From JAMCUI01 sp964520615 (lineage in GTDB: Bacteria > Patescibacteriota > Microgenomatia > 2-02-FULL-39-11), in the NCBI GenBank assembly GCA_964520615.1, contig CAZFNL010000117.1, positions 1 to 18,331 on the forward strand: DNA of 18,331 nt. The letters run 5' to 3'. Of the stretch, positions 1 to 5,993 are shown one piece after another. Each line of letters begins with the position of its first letter. Within the stretch, counting starts at the first letter, position 1. Below the pieces are notes generated by a model. It was not told the DNA's origin and ran no database searches. It worked only from the letters and a program-made list of their open reading frames with translations. Position numbers and translations under genes: made by a program.

Positions 1-39
1 TATTTCACTCTCATCAAACTTTCTAAGGCTATAGAGCAT
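1..39 (-). CDS. 5' end of an unidentified minus-strand gene (partial)
   Basis: Thirteen codons read leftwards from an ATG at 39-37 to the window edge with no stop (MLYSLRKFDESEI). A near-perfect Shine-Dalgarno, AGGAGGTGG on the minus strand (54-46), lies 9 bases upstream of the start; this is the main reason to call it. The fragment is too short to place in a family. It is divergent from the lycopene cyclase pair. A chance ORF cannot be excluded because only 39 bases are visible. Confidence 0.5.
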   Translation of the reverse strand, partial: MLYSLRKFDESEI

Positions 40-173
40 TGATAACCACCTCCTATAGCCTTGTATTCTACTGACTATGTCATACATTTTCGAACTGTAT
101 TCCAAATCATTCAATGTCGAATATGTATCGTATCTTGTTCAACATCAGTAGTTAATTTTTCGGAAGACTGGTC

Positions 174-179
174 TATAAT
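174..179 (+). promoter_or_regulatory. Promoter -10 box, likely leaderless start of the cyclase pair
   Basis: A perfect TATAAT ends 6 bases before the ATG at 186, so transcription would be expected to begin at or within a base or two of the start codon. No Shine-Dalgarno is present and no convincing -35 box is seen at normal spacing. The leaderless reading is an inference from geometry. Confidence 0.5.
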
Positions 180-185
180 TCTATT

Positions 186-482
186 ATGAGTTATATCATA
201 TGGCTTTTCTTTTTTGTTTTTGTGCCGATTATTATTCTTTGGAGTATACGATTTAACCTACTCTTTCGATATAGGAAAAGTTTAGTTCTGGCCATTTTTT
301 TTGCTCTGTTTGTTTCTATTCCCTGGGATTATTTTGCCATAAGGAATCATATCTGGTATTTTCCCAAAATGGGAAATCTAGGTTTATTAGTTTATGACCT
401 TCCAATTGAGGAATTTATATTTATGGCGAGCGTTACTCTACTTTTAGGAAGTTTAGTAATAGTTTTGAAATATCGCAGGTAG
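186..482 (+). CDS. crtYc: Lycopene cyclase domain protein, first half (CrtYc-like)
   Basis: A 98-residue integral membrane protein with about three hydrophobic segments (roughly residues 3-20, 32-48 and 77-94). It carries the marks of the lycopene cyclase domain family: the PWDYFAIRNHIWYF stretch (46-59) and a PIEEF motif near 73-77. In actinobacteria and some other groups the cyclase is a heterodimer of two such small proteins, which cyclises the ends of lycopene to beta-ionone rings in the membrane. Here the second half follows after 4 bases, so the two are almost surely co-expressed. A role in carotenoid formation is inferred from family; no desaturase or phytoene synthase is visible in the window. 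Confidence 0.72.
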   Translation: MSYIIWLFFFVFVPIIILWSIRFNLLFRYRKSLVLAIFFALFVSIPWDYFAIRNHIWYFPKMGNLGLLVYDLPIEEFIFMASVTLLLGSLVIVLKYRR

Positions 483-486
483 GAAA

Positions 487-906
487 ATGAATATGGTGGG
501 AAATCTGTCATATCTGATTTCTATATTATTATTTGCCGGTATTCCGGTATCCCTGGAAATAGTATTTGGTTATAGACTCTTGAGATCTTTTATGGGAATT
601 ATAATCAAGATGACTCTTGTTTCTTTATTTCTTGTGCCCGTTTGGGATGGGGGGGCAATTGCACTTGGTGCTTGGAAATTCTCGCCAGAAAGGAATTTGA
701 ACATTATCATTTTGGGAGACCCGCTTGAAACATACATATGGATGGTTTTTATTGTTTTAGCCATTTCTTTTTCTATTTACGCCTGGACATATTATGAGGA
801 TAGGGGATTGCCTATTATAGAGACCAGTTTCTATGACGTATTCCACGGGACTTACGCTGTTTGGAAAAAGAATAAAAAATCTCCGGTAAAAGATGTTGGA
901 AAGTGA
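487..906 (+). CDS. crtYd: Lycopene cyclase domain protein, second half (CrtYd-like)
   Basis: A 139-residue membrane protein with about four hydrophobic segments. It repeats the motif pattern of its upstream partner: VWDGGAIALGAWKF (53-66), then ILGDPLETYIWM (75-86), where the family usually has P-x-E-E and this protein has PLET. Length and pairing fit the heterodimeric CrtYc/CrtYd type of lycopene beta-cyclase rather than the single-chain CrtY. It starts 4 bases after the upstream stop, with AGGTAGG spanning that stop as a likely ribosome binding site. The polar lysine-rich tail after residue 125 is probably cytosolic. The exact product (beta-ring or another end group) cannot be read from sequence. 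Confidence 0.7.
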   Translation: MNMVGNLSYLISILLFAGIPVSLEIVFGYRLLRSFMGIIIKMTLVSLFLVPVWDGGAIALGAWKFSPERNLNIIILGDPLETYIWMVFIVLAISFSIYAWTYYEDRGLPIIETSFYDVFHGTYAVWKKNKKSPVKDVGK

Positions 907-914
907 TTTTCCCC

Positions 915-943
915 TTAACAGATCTTGCCGCATTTGATAAAAT
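915..943 (+). promoter_or_regulatory. Promoter of trxA
   Basis: TTAACA (915-920), a 17-base spacer and TAAAAT (938-943) with an extended -10 TGA (935-937). The same TGATAAAAT block occurs in the promoter ahead of the tRNA-Ala/23S unit (16594-16602). The transcript would start near 950 and carry the AAAGGAG ribosome binding site of trxA. Confidence 0.6.
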
Positions 944-989
944 ATAAACAGTTAGATAATTAAATATTTTGATTTGAAAGGAGTAAAAA

Positions 990-1313
990 ATGGCAGAAGT
1001 AAAAGTGACCGATGACACTTTTGACAGCGAAGTAGTAAAATCTGACATTCCGGTTCTGGTGGATTTTTGGGCAGTATGGTGCGGGCCATGTCAGATGCAA
1101 AATCCCATCTTGGAGGAAGTGGCCAAAGAGTTTGACGGAAAAGTAAAAATTGCCAAACTCAATGTGGACGAAAATCCCAAGACGGCCGCAAAATACGGCA
1201 TTATGAGCATTCCTACTCTTATGCTTTTCAAAGACGGTACAAGCGTAAAGCAGATGATCGGGGTACAGAGTAAGGAAACTCTTGCGGGAGAATTTAAGAA
1301 GGTTATTAATTAA
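990..1313 (+). CDS. trxA: Thioredoxin
   Basis: A 107-residue cytosolic thioredoxin of usual length. The active site WCGPC is at 30-34, followed by the usual long helix; the cis-proline loop SIPT is at 73-76. It reduces protein disulfides and is recharged by thioredoxin reductase, whose likely gene lies just downstream. The start is supported by AAAGGAG 6 bases upstream of the ATG. It has its own strong promoter at 915-943. Nothing unusual is seen in the protein. The call is secure at family level. Confidence 0.95.
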   Translation: MAEVKVTDDTFDSEVVKSDIPVLVDFWAVWCGPCQMQNPILEEVAKEFDGKVKIAKLNVDENPKTAAKYGIMSIPTLMLFKDGTSVKQMIGVQSKETLAGEFKKVIN

Positions 1314-1315
1314 TT

Positions 1316-1385
1316 AGCGTAAAGCGTTAAGCGTCAAGAAAGAATTTACATATAACTTTACGTTTTTCGCTTTATACTTTACGCT
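1316..1385. repeat. Converging heptanucleotide arrays (AGCGTAA type) between trxA and trxB
   Basis: Rightward units are AGCGTAA, AGCGTTA, AGCGTCA, AGAAAGA (1316-1343). On the other strand, leftward from 1385, units are AGCGTAA, AGTATAA, AGCGAAA, AACGTAA, AGTTATA (to 1351). Period is exactly 7 in both. The arms form an imperfect inverted repeat and the right arm ends in a run of T (1385-1391), so it may double as a trxA terminator. A TATACT inside the right arm (1373-1378) could serve as a -10 for trxB. Confidence 0.75.
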
Positions 1386-1395
1386 TTTTTTATTT

Positions 1396-2361
1396 ATGTA
1401 CGACGTAATAATTTTAGGTTCAGGACCGGCTGGATTGACTGCAGGGATATATTCAATTCGTGCTGGTTACAAAACTCTAATAATCGCCGGTACCAAATGG
1501 GGCGGGCAACTGATGCTCACAACTCTTGTGGAGAATTTTCCCGGATTTGTAGAAGGGATACAAGGGCCGGAGCTCATGATGAACATGCGTAAACAGGCAG
1601 AAAGGCTTGGAGCAGAGTTTCTGAACACTGATTTTGAACAGGCAGATTTTTCCTTACGGCCTTTTAAGATAAAAGCCGAAGGAAAGGTTTATGAGGCAAA
1701 ATCCGTAATTGTTGCTACAGGTGCTGATTCTCTATGGCTTAATATTCCGGGTGAAATGCAGTTGAGAGGTAAAGGCGTTTCTACCTGCGCGGTTTGTGAC
1801 GCATTTTTCTTCAGGGATAAAAATACAGTGGTAGTCGGCGGGGGGGACAGTGCCATGGAAGAAGCGCTGATATTGGTAAAAGTGGCAAAAACAGTAACTA
1901 TAATTCATAGAAGAGACGGTTTCCGGGCTTCAGAAGCGATGCAAAAAAGAGTATTTTCTGAACCTAAAATTAAGGTACTTTGGAATAAGGCGGTTACAAA
2001 ATATACCGGCCGTGATCATGTGACTGGAGTGGGATTGAAAGATCTAAAAACCGGTAAGGAAGAGGAGTTTGCTACAGATGGTGTATTTATCGCCATAGGG
2101 CATAAACCTAATACTGATAAATTAAAAGGGATAGAATTGGACGCAAAAGGTTATGTAGTGAAAAAGGAGATAAAGGAGAATGGGCTTATGAAATATCGTA
2201 GTGCAACCAGCGTACCAGGTGTTTTTGTAGGTGGGGATGTACATGATTATCGCTATAAACAGGCAATAACCGCTTCGGCTTTCGGATGTATGGCCGCCTT
2301 GGACCTTGACAAGTGGATGGAAGAGAATGAGAAGACCTCTAAAGGCTCGTCTCCGACGTAA
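1396..2361 (+). CDS. trxB: Thioredoxin reductase (FAD/NADPH)
   Basis: A 321-residue flavoprotein of usual length. The N-terminal FAD fold shows GSGPAG (8-13); the redox pair is C131-A-V-C134; the NADPH fold has GGGDSA (148-153) and HRRDGFRA (171-178), the basic motif that selects NADPH; the C-terminal FAD motif GVFVGGDVHD is near residue 275. It transfers electrons from NADPH to thioredoxin, encoded 82 bases upstream. No Shine-Dalgarno precedes the ATG; the preceding bases are T-rich and part of a repeat. The last residues (KTSKGSSPT) are encoded by a palindrome that overlaps the stop codon, so the natural C-terminus may have been altered by a repeat insertion. Confidence 0.93.
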   Translation: MYDVIILGSGPAGLTAGIYSIRAGYKTLIIAGTKWGGQLMLTTLVENFPGFVEGIQGPELMMNMRKQAERLGAEFLNTDFEQADFSLRPFKIKAEGKVYEAKSVIVATGADSLWLNIPGEMQLRGKGVSTCAVCDAFFFRDKNTVVVGGGDSAMEEALILVKVAKTVTIIHRRDGFRASEAMQKRVFSEPKIKVLWNKAVTKYTGRDHVTGVGLKDLKTGKEEEFATDGVFIAIGHKPNTDKLKGIELDAKGYVVKKEIKENGLMKYRSATSVPGVFVGGDVHDYRYKQAITASAFGCMAALDLDKWMEENEKTSKGSSPT

Positions 2362-2480
2362 CGTCGGGATTACGGTCTTTGTTTACACTGGAGATCCGTC
2401 AGGATTTTCATGTGTGCCGCACCGAATAAACAAGTTAATATAGTCTGCGGCCTAAATAACTTTCTTTCAGATGGGATCTC
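2352..2480. other. Palindrome-rich spacer upstream of the D,D-carboxypeptidase gene
   Basis: CCGACGTAACGTCGG (2352-2366) is a perfect hairpin holding the trxB stop codon. Further on, GAGATCC (2391-2397) pairs with GGATCTC (2474-2480), and inside it GCCGC (2416-2420) pairs with GCGGC (2447-2451). This could be a folded leader or a decayed palindromic repeat. It matches no riboswitch class that I recognise. Confidence 0.4.
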
Positions 2481-2526
2481 TTTATTTCCAGGATGTATTT
2501 ATTAATTTTCTTTATCCTAAAAAGAA

Positions 2527-3597
2527 GTGTCATTTGTCAAAATTGGAACAAGAAAAAGTAAAAGACTTCCCGTCAGACTTGACTTGGTGTTTTTGGCGGT
2601 TGGAATAATATTTATACTTTCCGGTGTAGGGGTAGGTTTCCATCAAATTCTAAAAGCCTCTAGCAAACCGCCATCGTCAGTATTATCAGCTCAAGATAGT
2701 CTTTCTGACCCGCTGCATGACCCGCTTTACCAGAAAATACTTCATACAAAAACGGTAGACAATTATCCTCCAAACAATTATTTCCCTGAAAGTTATATGC
2801 CGGTTAATCACAAGCCTATTGATATAACCGCTCGGGCGTATGCTGTATTTGACAGAGATAGCAGGCAACTTCTGTATGGCCGAAATCTGGTAGAAAGAAT
2901 GCCAATTGCATCTGTTGTCAAAATCATGACGGCAATTGTTGCTTTGGAAAACGCACCTTTGGATACAGTTTATACAGTATCACCACTCGCGGCTCAAGTG
3001 GGGGAAGCCAGTATGGGATTGTCTTTGAGTGAACGTCTGACGCAGGAGGAACTTCTCTATGGTCTTCTTTTACCTTCAGGTAACGATGCGGCAGAAACTT
3101 TAGCTTCCGGGGTAGGGAAATTTAAATTGGATAAGATACAAAGCGGAGCGACCGATGAACAAGGAAGAAAATGGTTTATTCACGCAATGAATCAGAAGGC
3201 GCAAAGTCTGGGAATGATGGATACTTATTTTTTCAACCCGACGGGGCTGGATGAGGAAACGCCTGAAATAAGCAGTTTTTCCTCAGCGTTGGATCTGTTG
3301 GCTTTGACAAACTATGCTCTGCAAAATCCCGCTTTTGCCAAGATTGTAGATACCCACAGTATAGACTTGCCTTATAAAGATGGTTTTCATAAGGAGTTTT
3401 ATCTGGAAAATATATTACAGCTGTCTGGTAGTTTTGATGGGATAAAAGGAGTGAAACCTGGGAATTCCGTCTTTGCCCGAGAGACGCTTGTATCTTATGA
3501 TGAGCTAAGTGGAAGAAGGATAATTGTAGTGATTTTGGGTAGCGATCATACCAAAGACGATGCGCTTGAAATATATAAACAGGTTTTCGAAGAATGA
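2527..3597 (+). CDS. dacA: Serine-type D-Ala-D-Ala carboxypeptidase (PBP5/DacA family), membrane anchored
   Basis: A 356-residue protein beginning at GTG. Residues 18-40 form one hydrophobic segment without a clear cleavage site, so a signal anchor facing outward is likely, followed by a low-complexity linker (about 45-98). The penicillin-binding fold shows S129-V-V-K132 (SxxK, catalytic serine and lysine), S183-G-N185 (SxN) and K309-P-G (the KTG box with proline in place of threonine). Family members trim the terminal D-Ala from peptidoglycan stem peptides. The KPG variant may alter substrate or penicillin binding. A TATCCT (2513-2518) ends 8 bases before the GTG and no Shine-Dalgarno is obvious, so initiation may be nearly leaderless. 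The usual C-terminal beta-domain of PBP5 is absent. Confidence 0.85.
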   Translation: MSFVKIGTRKSKRLPVRLDLVFLAVGIIFILSGVGVGFHQILKASSKPPSSVLSAQDSLSDPLHDPLYQKILHTKTVDNYPPNNYFPESYMPVNHKPIDITARAYAVFDRDSRQLLYGRNLVERMPIASVVKIMTAIVALENAPLDTVYTVSPLAAQVGEASMGLSLSERLTQEELLYGLLLPSGNDAAETLASGVGKFKLDKIQSGATDEQGRKWFIHAMNQKAQSLGMMDTYFFNPTGLDEETPEISSFSSALDLLALTNYALQNPAFAKIVDTHSIDLPYKDGFHKEFYLENILQLSGSFDGIKGVKPGNSVFARETLVSYDELSGRRIIVVILGSDHTKDDALEIYKQVFEE

Positions 3598-3610
3598 ATT
3601 CGTATTGGTC

Positions 3611-3638
3611 TTGACAATTGGAGAGATTTTGTTAAACT
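3611..3638 (+). promoter_or_regulatory. Promoter of the serine T-box operon
   Basis: A perfect -35 TTGACA (3611-3616), a 16-base spacer and TAAACT (3633-3638). Transcription would start near 3645 and run through the T-box leader. Confidence 0.6.
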
Positions 3639-3644
3639 GTATCG

Positions 3645-3838
3645 AAATTGAAAATTAGAAAAGCGCCATTTTACCGGAATTTCCGCCGGTAAAGTTTCCT
3701 AAAAGGGACGCGCTGCATCCGAAATAAGGATTGCCGGGAATTCCCGTTATAGAATAGTTGAGTACCGATGAGATCGGTAAAAAGAAAAGTGGCACAGCGA
3801 ACACCTCGCCTTTTTGAAAAGGAGGAGGTGTTTTTTTT
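3645..3838 (+). promoter_or_regulatory. T-box riboswitch leader, probably tRNA-Ser responsive
   Basis: The antiterminator is textbook: GAAAAG (3784-3789) pairs with CTTTTT (3810-3815), GCGA (3797-3800) with TCGC (3806-3809), and the 7-base bulge between them is UGGCACA (family consensus UGGNACC). UGGC would pair with tRNA ending GCCA; bacterial tRNA-Ser has a G discriminator. A perfect 7-bp hairpin at 3763-3779 is the stem III equivalent. A short stem I is possible: AGCGC (3662-3666) with GCGCT (3710-3714), capped by TTACCGG (3671-3677) with CCGGTAA (3686-3692). Its 3'-side internal loop holds UCC (3697-3699), a serine codon that could be the specifier. Stem I is shorter than usual and its assignment is tentative. 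The downstream genes are serA-serB and serS, which supports serine. Confidence 0.8.
3801..3838 (+). terminator. T-box terminator that also buries the Shine-Dalgarno
   Basis: ACACCTC (3801-3807) pairs with GAGGTGT (3825-3831), extended inward by CCTTTT with AAAAGG, then eight T (3831-3838). The 3' arm contains AGGAGG, the ribosome binding site for the ATG at 3839, which follows the T run directly. The fold would both end transcription and hide the binding site. It is mutually exclusive with the antiterminator, since both use bases 3801-3815. Confidence 0.85.
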
Positions 3839-5584
3839 ATGTCCAAAATGAAACTTCTAGTTACAGATAAAATTGACCAAAGCGGATTGGCACCGCTTGC
3901 CAAATATTTCCGGATAGATACAAAAAAAGGCATAAAACCTGAACAACTGGAGAAAATAATTGGAGATTATGATTGTATAATTACCCGTTCATCCACTCCT
4001 GTTTCCGCCCAGTTAATGGCTCGCGCCAAAAAAATGAAGATTATCGGCCGGGCCGGTATTGGTGTGGACAATATTGATATTTTTGCGGCTACTGCCAAAA
4101 GGATAGCGGTAGTAAACGCTCCTCATGGAAATGCTAAGGTGACTGCAGAGCACACCATAGGTATGATTTTTGCGCTTCTGCGGCATATTCCCCAGGCTGC
4201 GGCAGACCTGAAAAATGGCATTTGGGGGAAACAAAAATATGTCGGGACACAACTTTTCGGCAAGACTTTGGGAATAGTCGGGTTTGGCAACGTGGGAAAG
4301 GAAGTATTCCGGATTGCCGCCGGGATAGGGATGAAAGTAATAGTATGTGAGCCATATATCAAGCTGCCCAAAAAGGTAAAGAAAGTAACATTTGAAGAAC
4401 TCTTAAGAACAAGCGATATTATTACCCTTCATGTACCACTGACTTACCTGACTGGGAAAATGATAAATAAAAACACATTATCTTTATGCAAAGATGGTGT
4501 CTATATAGTGAACTGTAGCCGGGGAGGGGTGGTCGAGGAAAAAGCTGTCAAAGACGCACTGTCATCAGGTAAAGTTGCCGGTTTTGCTGTAGATGTTTAT
4601 ACCAAAGAGCCGCCGGTGGACCATTCTCTTTTGGGTTTTCCAAATGTTATTGCTACTCCCCATATAGCCGGCTCCACAGTAGAATCACAAAAGCAGAGTG
4701 TAACAGAGGTAGCAGAGGGGATAATCCAATATTTAGAAGACAAGATTCCTCAAAATCTTCTTAATCCTCAGGTATTTAAGAAAACCGGTAAGAAAAAAAC
4801 AGTCAGTTTTGGATTTGATGCTGTCATATTTGATTGTGACAGTACTCTATCGGCAATTGAAGGGATAGATGAGTTGGCTGGACTTGTTGGTAAAAAAAAG
4901 GAGATTTCTAAATTGACTAGAGAGGCTATGGAAGGAATACGGGATTTTGAGTCTGTTTTTGCAAGGAGGCTGGAAATTATAAAGCCGACAAAAAAGCACC
5001 TCGACGGTGTTGGAGAATTATATATTAAACATTTAGTTGAGGATGCAAGAGATGTGGTTGCGGCACTGAAACTCCTGGGTAAAGAAGTTTATATCATCAG
5101 TGGAGGTTATACACCTGCTTTGTTGAAGTTGGGAGAAGAGCTTGGAATCCCTGCTAAAAATATTTTCGGCAATGATCTCTTATTTGACCAGCAAGGTAAT
5201 TATGAATCGTTTATTGAAGGACCTCTGCGGCGAAACCACGGTAAATTACAAATTATCAGGCAGATTCCCGGAAGGAAGGTGATGATAGGAGATGGTATCA
5301 CCGATCTTGAAGTGCGTGAGTGTGTTGATCTTTTTGTAGGTTACGGAGCAATAGAGAGACGGGAAATTGTAGAGAAAGAAAGCCAGATATATATCTACTC
5401 TAAAAGCATGTCACCGGTTCTGGTGATTGCGGCGGGAATGGATGGCTGTGTCAAATTGTTATCTACAAAATACAGGCGGTTTGTAGGGAAAGGGATGGAT
5501 TTACTTTCTCATGCCGGACATGTGAAGAAAGAGAAGGTTATGGTAAGAAAATTAAGAGAATATATGAGATTGGCATATTATTAA
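3839..5584 (+). CDS. serA-serB: Fused phosphoglycerate dehydrogenase - phosphoserine phosphatase (SerA-SerB)
   Basis: A 581-residue fusion. Residues 1-315 are a D-3-phosphoglycerate dehydrogenase: GRAGIGVDNID (70-80), NAD-binding GFGNVG (148-153), and catalytic R228 (SRGG), E257 (KEPP) and H275 (PHIAGS). Residues 325-545 are a HAD-type phosphoserine phosphatase: D332-C-D334-S-T nucleophile motif, SGG (421-423), a lysine near 469 and GDGITD (484-489). The first domain oxidises 3-phosphoglycerate and the second removes phosphate from phosphoserine: the first and last steps of serine synthesis. The middle step (SerC) is not in the window. SerA lacks the C-terminal ACT regulatory domain found in many homologues, so control may rest on the T-box. 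The start is fixed by AGGAGG in the terminator arm. A basic tail follows residue 545. Confidence 0.92.
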   Translation: MSKMKLLVTDKIDQSGLAPLAKYFRIDTKKGIKPEQLEKIIGDYDCIITRSSTPVSAQLMARAKKMKIIGRAGIGVDNIDIFAATAKRIAVVNAPHGNAKVTAEHTIGMIFALLRHIPQAAADLKNGIWGKQKYVGTQLFGKTLGIVGFGNVGKEVFRIAAGIGMKVIVCEPYIKLPKKVKKVTFEELLRTSDIITLHVPLTYLTGKMINKNTLSLCKDGVYIVNCSRGGVVEEKAVKDALSSGKVAGFAVDVYTKEPPVDHSLLGFPNVIATPHIAGSTVESQKQSVTEVAEGIIQYLEDKIPQNLLNPQVFKKTGKKKTVSFGFDAVIFDCDSTLSAIEGIDELAGLVGKKKEISKLTREAMEGIRDFESVFARRLEIIKPTKKHLDGVGELYIKHLVEDARDVVAALKLLGKEVYIISGGYTPALLKLGEELGIPAKNIFGNDLLFDQQGNYESFIEGPLRRNHGKLQIIRQIPGRKVMIGDGITDLEVRECVDLFVGYGAIERREIVEKESQIYIYSKSMSPVLVIAAGMDGCVKLLSTKYRRFVGKGMDLLSHAGHVKKEKVMVRKLREYMRLAYY

Positions 5585-5688
5585 ATTCCCGTAGGTCAGG
5601 AAAATAGGAAAAAGAAATTGGCGAAAAATATTCTGAATATAACAATTGGTCTATTATTAGTTACCTGCACAAAGGGGGTGTTTAGCCG

Positions 5689-5751
5689 GTGGCTTTCATA
5701 GGCCGCATATTAAAAGGGTTTTTCAGGATAATAGTCTGGCTGATATACTAA
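5689..5751 (+). CDS. Possible 20-residue hydrophobic/amphipathic peptide
   Basis: GTG at 5689 opens 20 codons ending in TAA (5749-5751). The sequence AAAGGGGGTG (5671-5680) matches the ideal Shine-Dalgarno AAAGGAGGTG at nine of ten positions and is well spaced. A likely terminator starts 6 bases after the stop. The peptide begins VAFIGRILKGFF and ends IIVWLIY: hydrophobic with two Arg and one Lys and no acidic residue, like small membrane-active or membrane-anchored peptides. It lies between serA-serB and serS. No family is recognised. The translation signals and terminator support it; the length is too short for codon evidence. Confidence 0.4.
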   Translation: MAFIGRILKGFFRIIVWLIY

Positions 5752-5756
5752 AATAA

Positions 5757-5803
5757 AGTTGACTTTAGGTTACAACTTTTCTGGAGTTGTCGATTTTTAT
5801 TTT
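5757..5803 (+). terminator. Rho-independent terminator or attenuator with two competing hairpins
   Basis: ACAACT (5772-5777) pairs with AGTTGT (5785-5790), followed by T-rich sequence (5794-5803). CAACTT (5773-5778) can instead pair with AAGTTG just upstream (5757-5762). The two are exclusive, so an attenuator is possible, but a simple terminator closing the serA-serB unit is the safer reading. Confidence 0.5.
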
Positions 5804-5817
5804 ATTAATGTTACTTA

Positions 5818-5983
5818 CCCATTTCTTTGGTTGCTCAAAGAAATTGGTAAAAGAAAGAGCAGCCCAAATGAAGTTTTTCTTATTTTTCTAACTTCAGGCA
5901 ATCAGGCGGAACCTCGGACATAACGTCCGCTTCCGCACTTTTACCATTCAGTAAGAAAAATCGAAGAAAAACTTCAAGGGCAA
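5818..5983. repeat. Structured dispersed repeat element, copy 1 (intergenic, 166 nt)
   Basis: This aligns along its length with 13551-13718. Pairings: GGTTGCTC (5829-5836) with GAGCAGCC (5857-5864); GAAGTTTTTCTT (5870-5881) with AAGAAAAACTTC (5964-5975); GCGGA (5906-5910) with TCCGC (5932-5936); CGGAC (5915-5919) with GTCCG (5925-5929). A second hairpin, ATTTCTTTG (5821-5829) with CAAAGAAAT (5836-5844), competes with the first. The unpaired stretch CACTTTTACCATTC is identical in both copies. It ends 10 bases before the serS start and so forms its 5' flank. No transposase is present. Confidence 0.8.
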
Positions 5984-5993
5984 AGTAAAAAGT

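Noticed and set aside
1316..1385. CRISPR-like array
   Set aside because: Units are 7 bp without spacers and the arrays converge; no cas gene is present.
3655..3933. A 92-codon minus-strand ORF across the T-box leader
   Set aside because: It overlaps the leader and the serA start, with no ribosome binding site; a shadow ORF.
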